Shown piece by piece: positions 1 through 4,694 of a stretch of DNA of 7,148 bases. Below the pieces are notes generated by a model, which searched no databases, was not told the origin of the DNA, and worked only from the letters and a program-made list of their open reading frames with translations. Both the position numbers and the translations under genes were made by a program. Source of the DNA: a bacterium (lineage in GTDB: Archaea; Nanobdellota; Nanobdellia; Pacearchaeales; GW2011-AR1); the NCBI GenBank assembly GCA_030588935.1, contig JAUUWR010000053.1, positions 1 to 7,148 of the forward strand. Direction: 5' to 3'. Numbering within the stretch: the stretch's first letter is position 1; every line of letters begins with the position of its first letter.

Positions 1-288
1 ATTACTGGATTTTCTATTTCTGGTTCTGAAGAAGACAAGGAAAGTGATTTTGGAATGTGTTTAAAAGAAAAAGAGATTTTTTTGTATTTAAAGGGTACCC
101 AAAATATAAAACAGATTCAGTTATATGATTATTTGGATTATATTAGAATAATCAATTGCCAAAACAAAGAAAGAGCTTGCTTAGATAAAGGAATTGATTC
201 TTTTCCAACCTGGGTCATAAATGGCAATCAAATTGGTAAAGATATTAGCTTGGAAGAATTGTCCATGGTTTCGGTGTGTAAATTATAA
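1..288 (+). CDS. C-terminal part of a thioredoxin-fold (VKOR-linked or DsbA-like) protein, 5' end outside window
   Basis: The frame is open from base 1, so this is the 3' end of a longer gene (95 codons plus stop here). Visible features are two Cys in the NCQNKERAC stretch, then GIDSFPTWVING with the cis-proline of thioredoxin folds (Pro at window residue 69), then G-x4-SLEEL and a Cys near the C-terminus. This order is characteristic of the thioredoxin-like domain of archaeal DsbA-like proteins and of the domain fused to vitamin K epoxide reductase homologues, which form or isomerise disulfides outside the membrane. The usual CxxC site would lie near residues 17-20, which read FGMC, so the first Cys appears replaced by Phe. 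That alignment is my inference; the real CxxC could lie upstream. Any VKOR membrane part would be outside the window. The family call is fairly firm; the exact subfamily is not. Confidence 0.7.
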   Translation: MTGFSISGSEEDKESDFGMCLKEKEIFLYLKGTQNIKQIQLYDYLDYIRIINCQNKERACLDKGIDSFPTWVINGNQIGKDISLEELSMVSVCKL

Positions 289-379
289 TATTGATAATTT
301 ACAAAGATATAAGTCCAGGAGATGAAGAGATTAAGTTAACGAATAAATATTATAGATAAATAAAATAATAAATTACCTG

Positions 380-413
380 AAAAATTGGGAAGACAAAGTC
401 TAACCCAATTTTT
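380..413 (+). other. Perfect two-part hairpin inside copy 1, terminator-like
   Basis: AAAAATTGGG (380-389) pairs perfectly with CCCAATTTTT (404-413). Inside it AGAC (391-394) pairs with GTCT (398-401) across an AAA loop, giving 14 base pairs separated only by one A on one side and two on the other. The 3' strand ends in five T, so it could act as an intrinsic terminator for the upstream gene. Equally it may be only the tip of the copy 1 arm, since the flanking 347-357/421-431 helix encloses it. Confidence 0.6.
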
Positions 414-490
414 CCATTCAATCTATAATGTCAAAATTATTCACTCTTGACATAAGATAAGAGTAAGCTACTCATCAACCAAGATTAATA

Positions 491-500
491 TTTTATAAAA
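491..500 (+). promoter_or_regulatory. Candidate TATA box for the ferredoxin gene
   Basis: TTTTATAAAA is a good archaeal TATA box. Its centre lies about 38 bases before the ferredoxin ATG, which predicts a transcript with a leader of roughly 12 bases. No Shine-Dalgarno sequence precedes the ATG, which fits a very short leader. The same bases form the 3' strand of the copy 1 outer stem, so this reading competes with that one. Confidence 0.4.
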
Positions 501-533
501 ATTCCAGAAAATAGAATAAGTAAAAATAATAAA

Positions 534-698
534 ATGGTATCTATTGACAAAGCAAAATGTATTGGGTGCGGGGCTTGTGCTTCTGCCTGTCCAAAAGGAT
601 TTGAAATGAAAGGTGATAAGGCGAGTGTTAAAGATGGAAAGGCTGGTTGCGTTAAAGAAGCTATAGAAAGCTGTCCTGTTGATGCGATAAAGGGGTGA
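534..698 (+). CDS. Ferredoxin, single [4Fe-4S] cluster, 54 residues
   Basis: The start ATG follows AATAATAAA; the protein begins MVSIDKAKCIGCGACASACP. It is a small soluble electron carrier. Cys9, Cys12 and Cys15 of CxxCxxC, together with Cys47 of the C-terminal SCPVDAI, are the four cluster ligands. Cys19 (before Pro20) and Cys39 are two extra cysteines in the positions that form a disulfide in single-cluster ferredoxins of the Thermotoga/Pyrococcus type. The middle stretch KGFEMKGDKA also fits that family (xxFEM...GKA). The length matches the usual 55-65 residues, so the gene is complete. It stands alone between element copy 1 and a new promoter at 709. In this setting it could donate electrons for Fe-S assembly or for reductases. 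The call is secure; the partner is unknown. Confidence 0.93.
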   Translation: MVSIDKAKCIGCGACASACPKGFEMKGDKASVKDGKAGCVKEAIESCPVDAIKG

Positions 699-708
699 AA
701 AAGAAAAA

Positions 709-716
709 TTTATAAA
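709..716 (+). promoter_or_regulatory. TATA box for the 778-1068 gene
   Basis: TTTATAAA preceded by an A-rich stretch (GAAAAA) looks like an archaeal BRE/TATA promoter. Transcription would start near 735-740, leaving a leader of about 40 bases before the ATG at 778. Confidence 0.55.
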
Positions 717-737
717 CTATTAATAATTATTATTTAA

Positions 738-768
738 GAGGTGTTCGCATCTCAGAGCGAATTCTGAG
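738..768 (+). promoter_or_regulatory. Structured 5' leader with mutually exclusive hairpins
   Basis: Three overlapping stems can be read in the predicted leader. GAGGTG (738-743) pairs with CATCTC (748-753) around a TTCG tetraloop. CTCAGA (751-756) pairs with TCTGAG (763-768). TTCGC (744-748) pairs with GCGAA (757-761). They share bases, so they cannot all form at once. This may be a small switch controlling the next gene or simply a compact stable leader; there is no direct evidence of a ligand. Confidence 0.35.
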
Positions 769-777
769 TAGATTAAG

Positions 778-1068
778 ATGGGAGAGAATTTGTATTTAGT
801 AGGAATCAGATATGATAAAAAATGCAAGAGGATTGTAGATGATGATCCTTATGGTTTCGGCAATTTAGATGTCTTTAGTCATAATATAGTAGGGATTGCT
901 AAAAAACATGACAGCCGTGTTACTCTGCAAAAAGAAAAACCTAAATTTATGTATGGAACTCATATTATTTTAAAATTCAATAACAAAACAGCTACAACAA
1001 GGTTTTTAGAAGATGTTGTGGATATAGATTATATTAGATCTATTAGAATAAGTAACATAAATGAATAA
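778..1068 (+). CDS. Hypothetical protein, 96 residues
   Basis: I do not recognise this protein. It begins MGENLYLVGIRYDKKCKRIV and is mixed charged/hydrophobic with no signal peptide or membrane segment, so it is probably cytosolic. Cys16 is its only Cys. A basic middle (KEKPKFMYGTHIILKF) and alternating beta-like segments (LYLVGIRY, THIILKFNN, IRSIRISNI) suggest a small alpha/beta or beta-rich fold. The ATG at 778 is preferred because a TATA box and a structured leader lie just upstream; there is no clear Shine-Dalgarno site. It ends 27 bases before the stop of the convergent membrane-protein gene. Codon use looks like that of its neighbours. Confidence 0.7.
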   Translation: MGENLYLVGIRYDKKCKRIVDDDPYGFGNLDVFSHNIVGIAKKHDSRVTLQKEKPKFMYGTHIILKFNNKTATTRFLEDVVDIDYIRSIRISNINE

Positions 1069-1095
1069 ATTTTTCTCATCCCAAAATTTTAAAAC

Positions 1096-1704
1096 CTATT
1101 TCCTCTTCTTAAAAACTTTTTTATGATATTTTTTAAAATAAGAAGTTCCTGTTTTTGCTGCAATGAAAAACAAAGAGCTAATTGTTCCTAAGATTAAATC
1201 CATCATAGTGTCATCATTTTCTCCGAGAACAAGGTCGTATTTTTCCAAGCCAGCAATATCTCTTATATAAACTCCTTGCGTCTTTAAGTCCCAAAATACG
1301 TCAAACAAATATTCTCCGATTTCTAAGATAGTAAGCAGGAAAACCATAGAAGTTAAAGTTATGAGCAATTTCCATTTAAATTCTATTTTTGATTTATTAA
1401 CTATAAAAAAGACTATTATGCTCCCGATTATTGGCATTATTAAATGCAAGATTTTGTCATAAAGTTCAAAATAATAATATAAAGGCGATAATAGTATTCC
1501 AAAAATTAATATTGTTAAAATATACATATAATGCCTGAAATTAAAGTGTATTTGAAAAGCATGGTCAAAAAAGTAGAAGATGAGGAGCCCGAAAATAACA
1601 GAGACAGCTCTTATCATAAAAGAATAATTTTTGAAGATGTAAAGCAGAATGAGTAACAACAGAGAAATTCCTATTATCAGCCTCCTTTTGTTTCTGTATT
1701 GCAT
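1096..1704 (-). CDS. DUF2238/YjdF-like integral membrane protein, 202 residues
   Basis: Six hydrophobic segments are visible, at about residues 8-25, 30-47, 58-78, 85-103, 111-128 and 168-184. A basic N-terminus (RNKRR) and a basic C-terminal tail (KKYHKKVFKKRK) probably lie in the cytosol. The pattern of polar residues inside or beside the helices is that of the DUF2238 family: Tyr82-Asp83 and His87 in YDKILH, Glu128 and Glu131 in LEIGEY, and Asp164-Asp165-Thr166 with Asp169 in DDTMMDL, followed by G-T-I-S-S. The family has no established biochemical function; the conserved acidic residues and His suggest a buried polar or metal site. It is convergent with the 778 gene and divergent from the ArsR gene. 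A minus-strand TATA-like TATTTATAAG (plus coordinates 1751-1760) could drive it. Confidence 0.65.
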   Translation of the reverse strand: MQYRNKRRLIIGISLLLLILLYIFKNYSFMIRAVSVIFGLLIFYFFDHAFQIHFNFRHYMYILTILIFGILLSPLYYYFELYDKILHLIMPIIGSIIVFFIVNKSKIEFKWKLLITLTSMVFLLTILEIGEYLFDVFWDLKTQGVYIRDIAGLEKYDLVLGENDDTMMDLILGTISSLFFIAAKTGTSYFKKYHKKVFKKRK

Positions 1705-1856
1705 GATTTATAGATGTTTTTGGGATATAAAAAAGTTGTTATATCAGTATCTTATAAATATAATAAACCTTGAAGATGAGTTGCTTAAACTTCTACTTCG
1801 AGCCATCATAAATTTATATATTAGTGATAAAAAATAAAATAAATCAAATCCACAAA

Positions 1857-1865
1857 CTTTATAAA
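1857..1865 (+). promoter_or_regulatory. TATA box of the ArsR-like gene (leaderless promoter)
   Basis: CTTTATAAA is a strong archaeal TATA box centred about 26 bases before the ATG at 1887. That is the normal TATA-to-start distance, so transcription should begin at or beside the ATG and the mRNA should be leaderless. The absence of any Shine-Dalgarno site agrees. Confidence 0.65.
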
Positions 1866-1867
1866 CA

Positions 1868-1889
1868 CATATGAATTATTTTTCATATG
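1868..1889 (+). promoter_or_regulatory. Palindromic operator over the ArsR gene start
   Basis: CATATGAA (1868-1875) and TTCATATG (1882-1889) form a perfect 8-bp inverted repeat separated by six bases. It spans from just after the TATA box through the start codon itself. A dimeric winged-helix protein bound here would block the pre-initiation complex or its escape, so autorepression by the gene product is the natural inference. Confidence 0.6.
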
Positions 1890-2183
1890 ACTAAGAACAC
1901 ATATCACATTTTTTTTAGCAAACTTTCAAATAAACTTAGGATAAATATTATTTCCAGCTTAAAAGAAAAACCAAAATCTGTTGGTGAACTTTCTAAAGAA
2001 CTTAAAATTGAACAAAGTAAATTAAGTCATGCTCTTAAGGAATTAAAAGATTGTAATATAGTTAAAGCTGAGCAAAAAGGCAAGCAGAGGATATATAGTT
2101 TAAGCAAAACAATAATCCCTATTTTGAGGTTGATTGATTGTCATAGTAAAAATTGTAAGAAATGTTGGGGGTGTGGGGGATGA
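1887..2183 (+). CDS. ArsR-like winged-helix regulator with Cys-rich C-terminal tail, 98 residues
   Basis: Residues about 8-75 are a winged helix: LSNKLRINIISSLKEKP leads into the recognition region VGELSKELKIEQSKLSHALKELK, then a wing with KGKQRIYSLS. This is the ArsR/HTH_5 fold that binds DNA as a dimer. Conserved ArsR metal motifs of alpha-3 (ELCVC type) are absent. The C-terminus carries Cys85, His86, Cys90, Cys93 and Cys96 in DCHSKNCKKCWGCGG, a CX4CX2CX2C set that could bind zinc, another metal or an Fe-S cluster. The start is set by the leaderless promoter and palindrome at the ATG. The gene lies directly upstream of the cysteine desulfurase operon, so a role as an Fe-S or redox sensor for that operon is plausible but inferred. 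DNA binding is secure; the sensed signal is not. Confidence 0.85.
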   Translation: MTKNTYHIFFSKLSNKLRINIISSLKEKPKSVGELSKELKIEQSKLSHALKELKDCNIVKAEQKGKQRIYSLSKTIIPILRLIDCHSKNCKKCWGCGG

Positions 2184-2190
2184 AAATTGA

Positions 2191-2358
2191 ATTAATAAAT
2201 ATCAATAATATACAATATACTAATAATCTTACAAGAATATAAGTTTGAGAGATGAGAAAATTAAGAAGGAAAATGAGGGCTTAAGCAGATAGGTGGAACA
2301 AACGAACTCATCTGAATAACTTAATATTTTGTAAGATTCAAGTTAATAATATAATAAA
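2191..2358 (+). repeat. Structured intergenic element, copy 2 (best formed)
   Basis: The copy opens with ATTAATAAATATCA (2191-2204), also found at copy 4. The outer stem is AATCTTACAA (2225-2234) with TTGTAAGATT (2329-2338), perfect over 10 bp. It continues past bulged G2235 and A2324 through AATAT/TATT and AAGTT (2241-2245) with AACTT (2318-2322), about 20 bp in all. An internal loop TGAGA/TGAAT then leads to the second stem GATGAG (2251-2256) with CTCATC (2307-2312). The enclosed ATTAAG (2260-2265) can pair either with CTTAA (2280-2284) as a local hairpin or with CTTAAT (2320-2325) as a pseudoknot. The tail AAGTTAATAATATAATAAAA ends at the hydrolase ATG. No Shine-Dalgarno precedes that ATG. 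Confidence 0.6.
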
Positions 2359-2928
2359 ATGGTTAAACAAATTTATTTAATACACGGTTGGGGAGGAAGT
2401 AATTCTAGCGAAGGCTGGTTTGGATGGTTAAAAAAAGAATTAAAGAAGAGAGATATAGAAATAACTGTGTTTAATATGCCTAATACAGATTATCCTAAAA
2501 TTAATGAGTGGGTTGATTTTTTAAAGGAAAATATAAAAGAAGGAGATTTAAATGAAGAAACTTATTTTATTGGACATAGTATTGGTTGTCAAACAATTCT
2601 AAGATACTTAGAAAAACTTCCTGAAGATAAAAAAATTGGAGGGTGCATTTTTATTGCTGGATTTTTTAATCTGCTAGAATCAGCTTATGCAAATAAAGAA
2701 GAAAGACAAATTGCTAAGCCATGGATTAAAACTCTAATAAATTTAGAGAAAGTTAAAAAACATACTCAGAATTTTTTAGCCATATTTTCAGATAATGATG
2801 ATTGTGTTCCATTATCTGATTCTAAAATCTTCAAAGAAAAGTTAAACGCTAAAATAATCATCAAAAATAATGAAGGACATTTTAATGAAACTCAGGAAAT
2901 TAAAGAGATAATGGAGTTTGTAAAATGA
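2359..2928 (+). CDS. RBBP9/YdeN-like alpha/beta-hydrolase, 189 residues
   Basis: This is a compact serine hydrolase of the RBBP9/YdeN family. YLIHGWGG (residues 6-13) is the oxyanion region after strand 1. GHSIG (72-76) is the nucleophile elbow with Ser74. SDNDDCVP (144-151) carries the acid, Asp147 or Asp148, and GHF (173-175) carries the catalytic His174. The length fits the family's 180-200 residues, and there is no signal peptide, so it is cytosolic. The substrate is unknown; family members act as small esterases or have no known substrate. It is the first gene of a four-gene operon: its stop overlaps the nifS start by ATGA, and GGAG at 2913-2916 serves as the nifS ribosome site. The link between a hydrolase and Fe-S assembly is unexplained. 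The fold is secure; the role is open. Confidence 0.88.
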   Translation: MVKQIYLIHGWGGSNSSEGWFGWLKKELKKRDIEITVFNMPNTDYPKINEWVDFLKENIKEGDLNEETYFIGHSIGCQTILRYLEKLPEDKKIGGCIFIAGFFNLLESAYANKEERQIAKPWIKTLINLEKVKKHTQNFLAIFSDNDDCVPLSDSKIFKEKLNAKIIIKNNEGHFNETQEIKEIMEFVK

Positions 2929-4073
2929 AACAAATCTATCTCGACAACGCAGCCACAACCCAGGTTGATAAGAAAGTTATAGAGGTTATGCAGCCATATT
3001 TTTCAGAAAAATATGGGAATGCAAGTTCTCAGCATTTGAAAGGGCAGGAAGCAAAAAGGGCTTTGGAAGAAAGCAGGAGTGTGATTGCCCGCTCTATTGG
3101 CGCGCGGAGTGATGAAATCATTTTTACTTCTGGAGGGACAGAGTCAAATAATCTTGCTTTGAAAGGATTGTTTTTTGCAAATAAGGGAACTGGGAAAAAT
3201 CATATTATAACAACAAAAATTGAACATGATTGTGTTATGAATGCTTGTAAGTGGTTAGAAGAGCAAGGGGCAAGAGTAACTTATTTGAATGTTGATGAAC
3301 AAGGGTTTGTTGATCCAGAAGACATTAGAAAAGCAATAACCCCTGAAACCTTAGTTGTTTCAATCATACATGGGAATAATGAGATTGGAACTATCCAGCC
3401 AATTGGAGAAATTGGGAGGATTTGTCGTGAAAAACAAGTTTATTTTCATATTGATGCCTGCCAAAGTTATACTAAAGCCAGAATCAATGTTAAAAAACAA
3501 AATTTAGATTTTGTAACTTTAAATGCTCATAAGATTCATGGGCCAAAGGGAGTTGGGGCTTTGTATATTCGTGATGGGGTGAAGATAGAGCCTTTAGCTC
3601 ATGGAGGAAGGCATGAAAAGAATTTAAGAAGCGGGACAGAAAATATCCCTGGGATTATTGGGTTTGCAAAAGCTGTTAAAACTTCCAGAAATTCTGATAT
3701 TAAAAAAATGGAGAAATTAAGGGATAAATTAATTAATGGAATTTTAAAAATCCAAAATACAAACCTTAATGGACCAAAAGACGAAAATAGATTGTGCAAT
3801 AATATTAATGTTTGCTTTAATAATATTGAAGGTGAGGCGATTGGGGGTTATTTAGATGCTTATGGGATTTCAAGTTCAACTGGGAGCGCCTGCTCTTCTC
3901 ATACTTTAGAGTCAAGCCATGTGCTTAAAGCAATTGGATTGTCTGACTTGCAGGCAAACACATCTTTAAGATTAAGTTTAAGCAAATTTAATAAAGAAGA
4001 AGAAATAGATTATGTTTTGGAAGTTTTGAATAAAGTTGTTGGTAAATTGAGGAGGATGTCGCCTGTAAAATGA
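2925..4073 (+). CDS. nifS: Cysteine desulfurase, NifS/IscS type (class I)
   Basis: This PLP enzyme converts cysteine to alanine and passes persulfide sulfur to IscU or other acceptors. It begins YLDNAATT (residues 5-12). TSGGTESNN (68-76) binds the cofactor phosphate and His101 stacks on the ring. HIDACQ (175-180) supplies Asp177 to the pyridine nitrogen, and NAHKIHGPKG has Lys203 as the Schiff-base lysine. TGSACSS (319-325) holds the persulfide Cys323 on the long flexible loop of class I enzymes, followed by ESSHVLKAIG. At 382 residues it is full length. The start is fixed by the ATGA overlap with the hydrolase and by GGAG eight bases upstream. It also overlaps the next gene by ATGA. Parts (around 3085-3112) are G+C-richer than the neighbours, perhaps reflecting transfer or conservation. 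nifS is used here; iscS would be equally valid. Confidence 0.96.
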   Translation: MKQIYLDNAATTQVDKKVIEVMQPYFSEKYGNASSQHLKGQEAKRALEESRSVIARSIGARSDEIIFTSGGTESNNLALKGLFFANKGTGKNHIITTKIEHDCVMNACKWLEEQGARVTYLNVDEQGFVDPEDIRKAITPETLVVSIIHGNNEIGTIQPIGEIGRICREKQVYFHIDACQSYTKARINVKKQNLDFVTLNAHKIHGPKGVGALYIRDGVKIEPLAHGGRHEKNLRSGTENIPGIIGFAKAVKTSRNSDIKKMEKLRDKLINGILKIQNTNLNGPKDENRLCNNINVCFNNIEGEAIGGYLDAYGISSSTGSACSSHTLESSHVLKAIGLSDLQANTSLRLSLSKFNKEEEIDYVLEVLNKVVGKLRRMSPVK

Positions 4074-4273
4074 TTAATGTGAAACTTTCACAAATTTATA
4101 ATAATAAACCATATTATGAAATAAGAAAAGGAAGAAAGTGTTATAGTGCTTTTGGTGCTGATCAAGCAATAAAAGTTATCAGAGATATAAGAAGAAAAAA
4201 GGAGAAAATTGAAATAAGAGATATAAATCAAATTTTAGAGGGGCATGATAAATTACTTGAATTATTAAAATGA
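4070..4273 (+). CDS. Hypothetical small protein in the nifS operon, 67 residues
   Basis: I do not recognise this protein. It is basic, with a beta-like N-terminus (MINVKLSQIY, KPYYEIRKG), a single Cys24 in GRKCYSAFG, and a helical C-terminal half (DQAIKVIRDIRRKKEKIEIRDINQILEGH) rich in Lys/Arg. There is no membrane segment, so it is probably cytosolic. It is a real gene by context: its ATG overlaps the nifS stop and its own stop overlaps the next ATG, both by ATGA, and it fills the gap exactly. The lone Cys next to a desulfurase gene makes a sulfur-acceptor or adaptor role worth considering, but that is inference only. Confidence 0.75.
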   Translation: MINVKLSQIYNNKPYYEIRKGRKCYSAFGADQAIKVIRDIRRKKEKIEIRDINQILEGHDKLLELLK

Positions 4274-4479
4274 AAAAACAAAAGATAAATAAGAAAATGA
4301 GTTTTGCAGAGATAATACAAAAGTATCCAGAAGCAGCTGAAATTTTATTAGAGAAAGGCATGCATTGTATTGGGTGCCCGATGGCTATGCAGGAAAGTTT
4401 GGAAGATGGGGCAAAGGCTCATGGGTTAAATGCTGATGAGATTGTTAAGGAGTTGAATGAAAAATTGGGGAAGAAATAA
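4270..4479 (+). CDS. DUF1858 domain protein with CxxC (hybrid-cluster-associated disulfide domain)
   Basis: This 69-residue protein is almost entirely one DUF1858 domain. SFAEIIQKYPEAAEILLEKG leads to MHCIGCPMA with Cys33 and Cys36, then ESLEDGAKAHGL and DEIVKELN. Stand-alone copies of this family occur near hybrid cluster proteins and Fe-S genes. The CxxC is thought to be a redox disulfide or metal/sulfur ligand; its exact reaction is not established. Here it closes the hydrolase-nifS operon, four-base coupled to the gene before it. A role in thiol or sulfur handling with NifS and the nearby IscU is a reasonable inference. It is followed by a terminator-like hairpin. Confidence 0.92.
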   Translation: MKKQKINKKMSFAEIIQKYPEAAEILLEKGMHCIGCPMAMQESLEDGAKAHGLNADEIVKELNEKLGKK

Positions 4480-4486
4480 AGCCCTC

Positions 4487-4524
4487 TAGAAAATTTAGAA
4501 AGCTTTGCTAACCTAAATTTTTTA
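4487..4524 (+). terminator. Terminator-like hairpin after the nifS operon
   Basis: Twelve pairs form between 4487-4498 (ending AAATTTAG) and 4513-4524 (beginning CTAAATTT), with one G-T pair. The loop is 14 bases and contains the palindrome AAAGCTTT. The 3' arm holds six T in a row. It starts eight bases after the DUF1858 stop, so it is well placed to end the operon and separate it from iscU. Confidence 0.55.
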
Positions 4525-4530
4525 TTTAAT

Positions 4531-4685
4531 TGGTAATGTTATAAATTATTACTTTCGAGAGATGAGTTGAGTAAGCTTTGATAATAAGATATTAAGCTCA
4601 AAAGATGATAACCTAAAATAATCGGATTAAGTATTCCAGAATTGGGGTTGTTAAGGGGTGTCCCCTTAAGTAAATAATATTAAAA
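4531..4685 (+). repeat. Structured intergenic element, copy 3 (divergent), upstream of iscU
   Basis: The copy contains CGAGAGATGAG (4556-4566), which matches the start of the second stem in copy 2 (GAGAGATGAG). The CTCATC partner is missing, however; instead TTGAG (4567-4571) pairs with CTCAA (4597-4601). A weak outer stem ATTATT 4545-4550 with AATAAT 4617-4622 is possible. ATTCCAGAAT (4633-4642) matches copies 1 and 5, and the tail AAGTAAATAATATTAAAA (4668-4685) matches the other copies. TTATAAAT (4539-4546) may also be the TATA box for iscU, which would start the transcript near 4568, inside the element. Membership of the family is less certain than for copies 1, 2 and 4. Confidence 0.42.
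4651..4669 (+). promoter_or_regulatory. Stable triloop hairpin in the iscU leader
   Basis: TTAAGGGG (4651-4658) and CCCCTTAA (4662-4669) form a perfect 8-bp stem with a TGT loop. It ends 16 bases before the GGAG ribosome site of iscU. A second GGGG at 4644-4647 could compete for the same CCCC, so two forms are possible. There is no T-run after it, so termination is unlikely; leader control or mRNA protection fits better. Confidence 0.45.
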
Positions 4686-4694
4686 GGAGAAAAA

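Larger units (their letters stand above)
283..533 (+). repeat. Structured intergenic element, copy 1 (longest, with an inserted hairpin arm)
   Basis: This fills the gap between the thioredoxin-fold gene and the ferredoxin gene. It shares with copies 2 and 4 the 5' block TTACAARRATATAAGT (299-314), then GATGAAG (321-327), which pairs with CTCATC (471-476) with one bulged A. The loop ATTAA (330-334) is complementary to TTAAT (485-489). The outer stem 296-313/485-503 is imperfect here. Inside sits a long private arm: GAATAA 341-346 with TTATTC 437-442, an 11-bp helix 347-357/421-431, and a hairpin 380-401 region described separately. A further hairpin is ACTCTT 443-448 with AAGAGT 459-464. The 3' tail AAGTAAAAATAATAAAA (518-534) runs into the ferredoxin ATG, and ATTCCAGAAAATAGAATAAG (501-520) is nearly the same as in copy 5. 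The function is unknown; it may be a non-coding RNA, a leader element or a mobile repeat. Confidence 0.55.

Noticed and set aside
1649..1837. Plus-strand open frame of 62 codons
   Set aside because: It overlaps the start of the well-supported minus-strand membrane protein and is a low-complexity Ile/Leu translation of A+T-rich DNA with no promoter or ribosome site.
2249..2315. Box C/D guide RNA (GAGATGA as box C, CTGA as box D)
   Set aside because: Copy 2 has both near-boxes, but copies 1 and 4 lack the CTGA, there are no clear C'/D' boxes, and the long outer stem is not typical of archaeal C/D sRNAs. A k-turn-like internal loop remains possible.
3599..3799. Minus-strand open frame inside nifS
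   Set aside because: It is a mirror of the conserved cysteine desulfurase coding sequence and has no recognisable protein features. The same reasoning removes minus frames at 4179-4361, 4768-4953, 5614-5841, 6064-6330 and 6270-6491.
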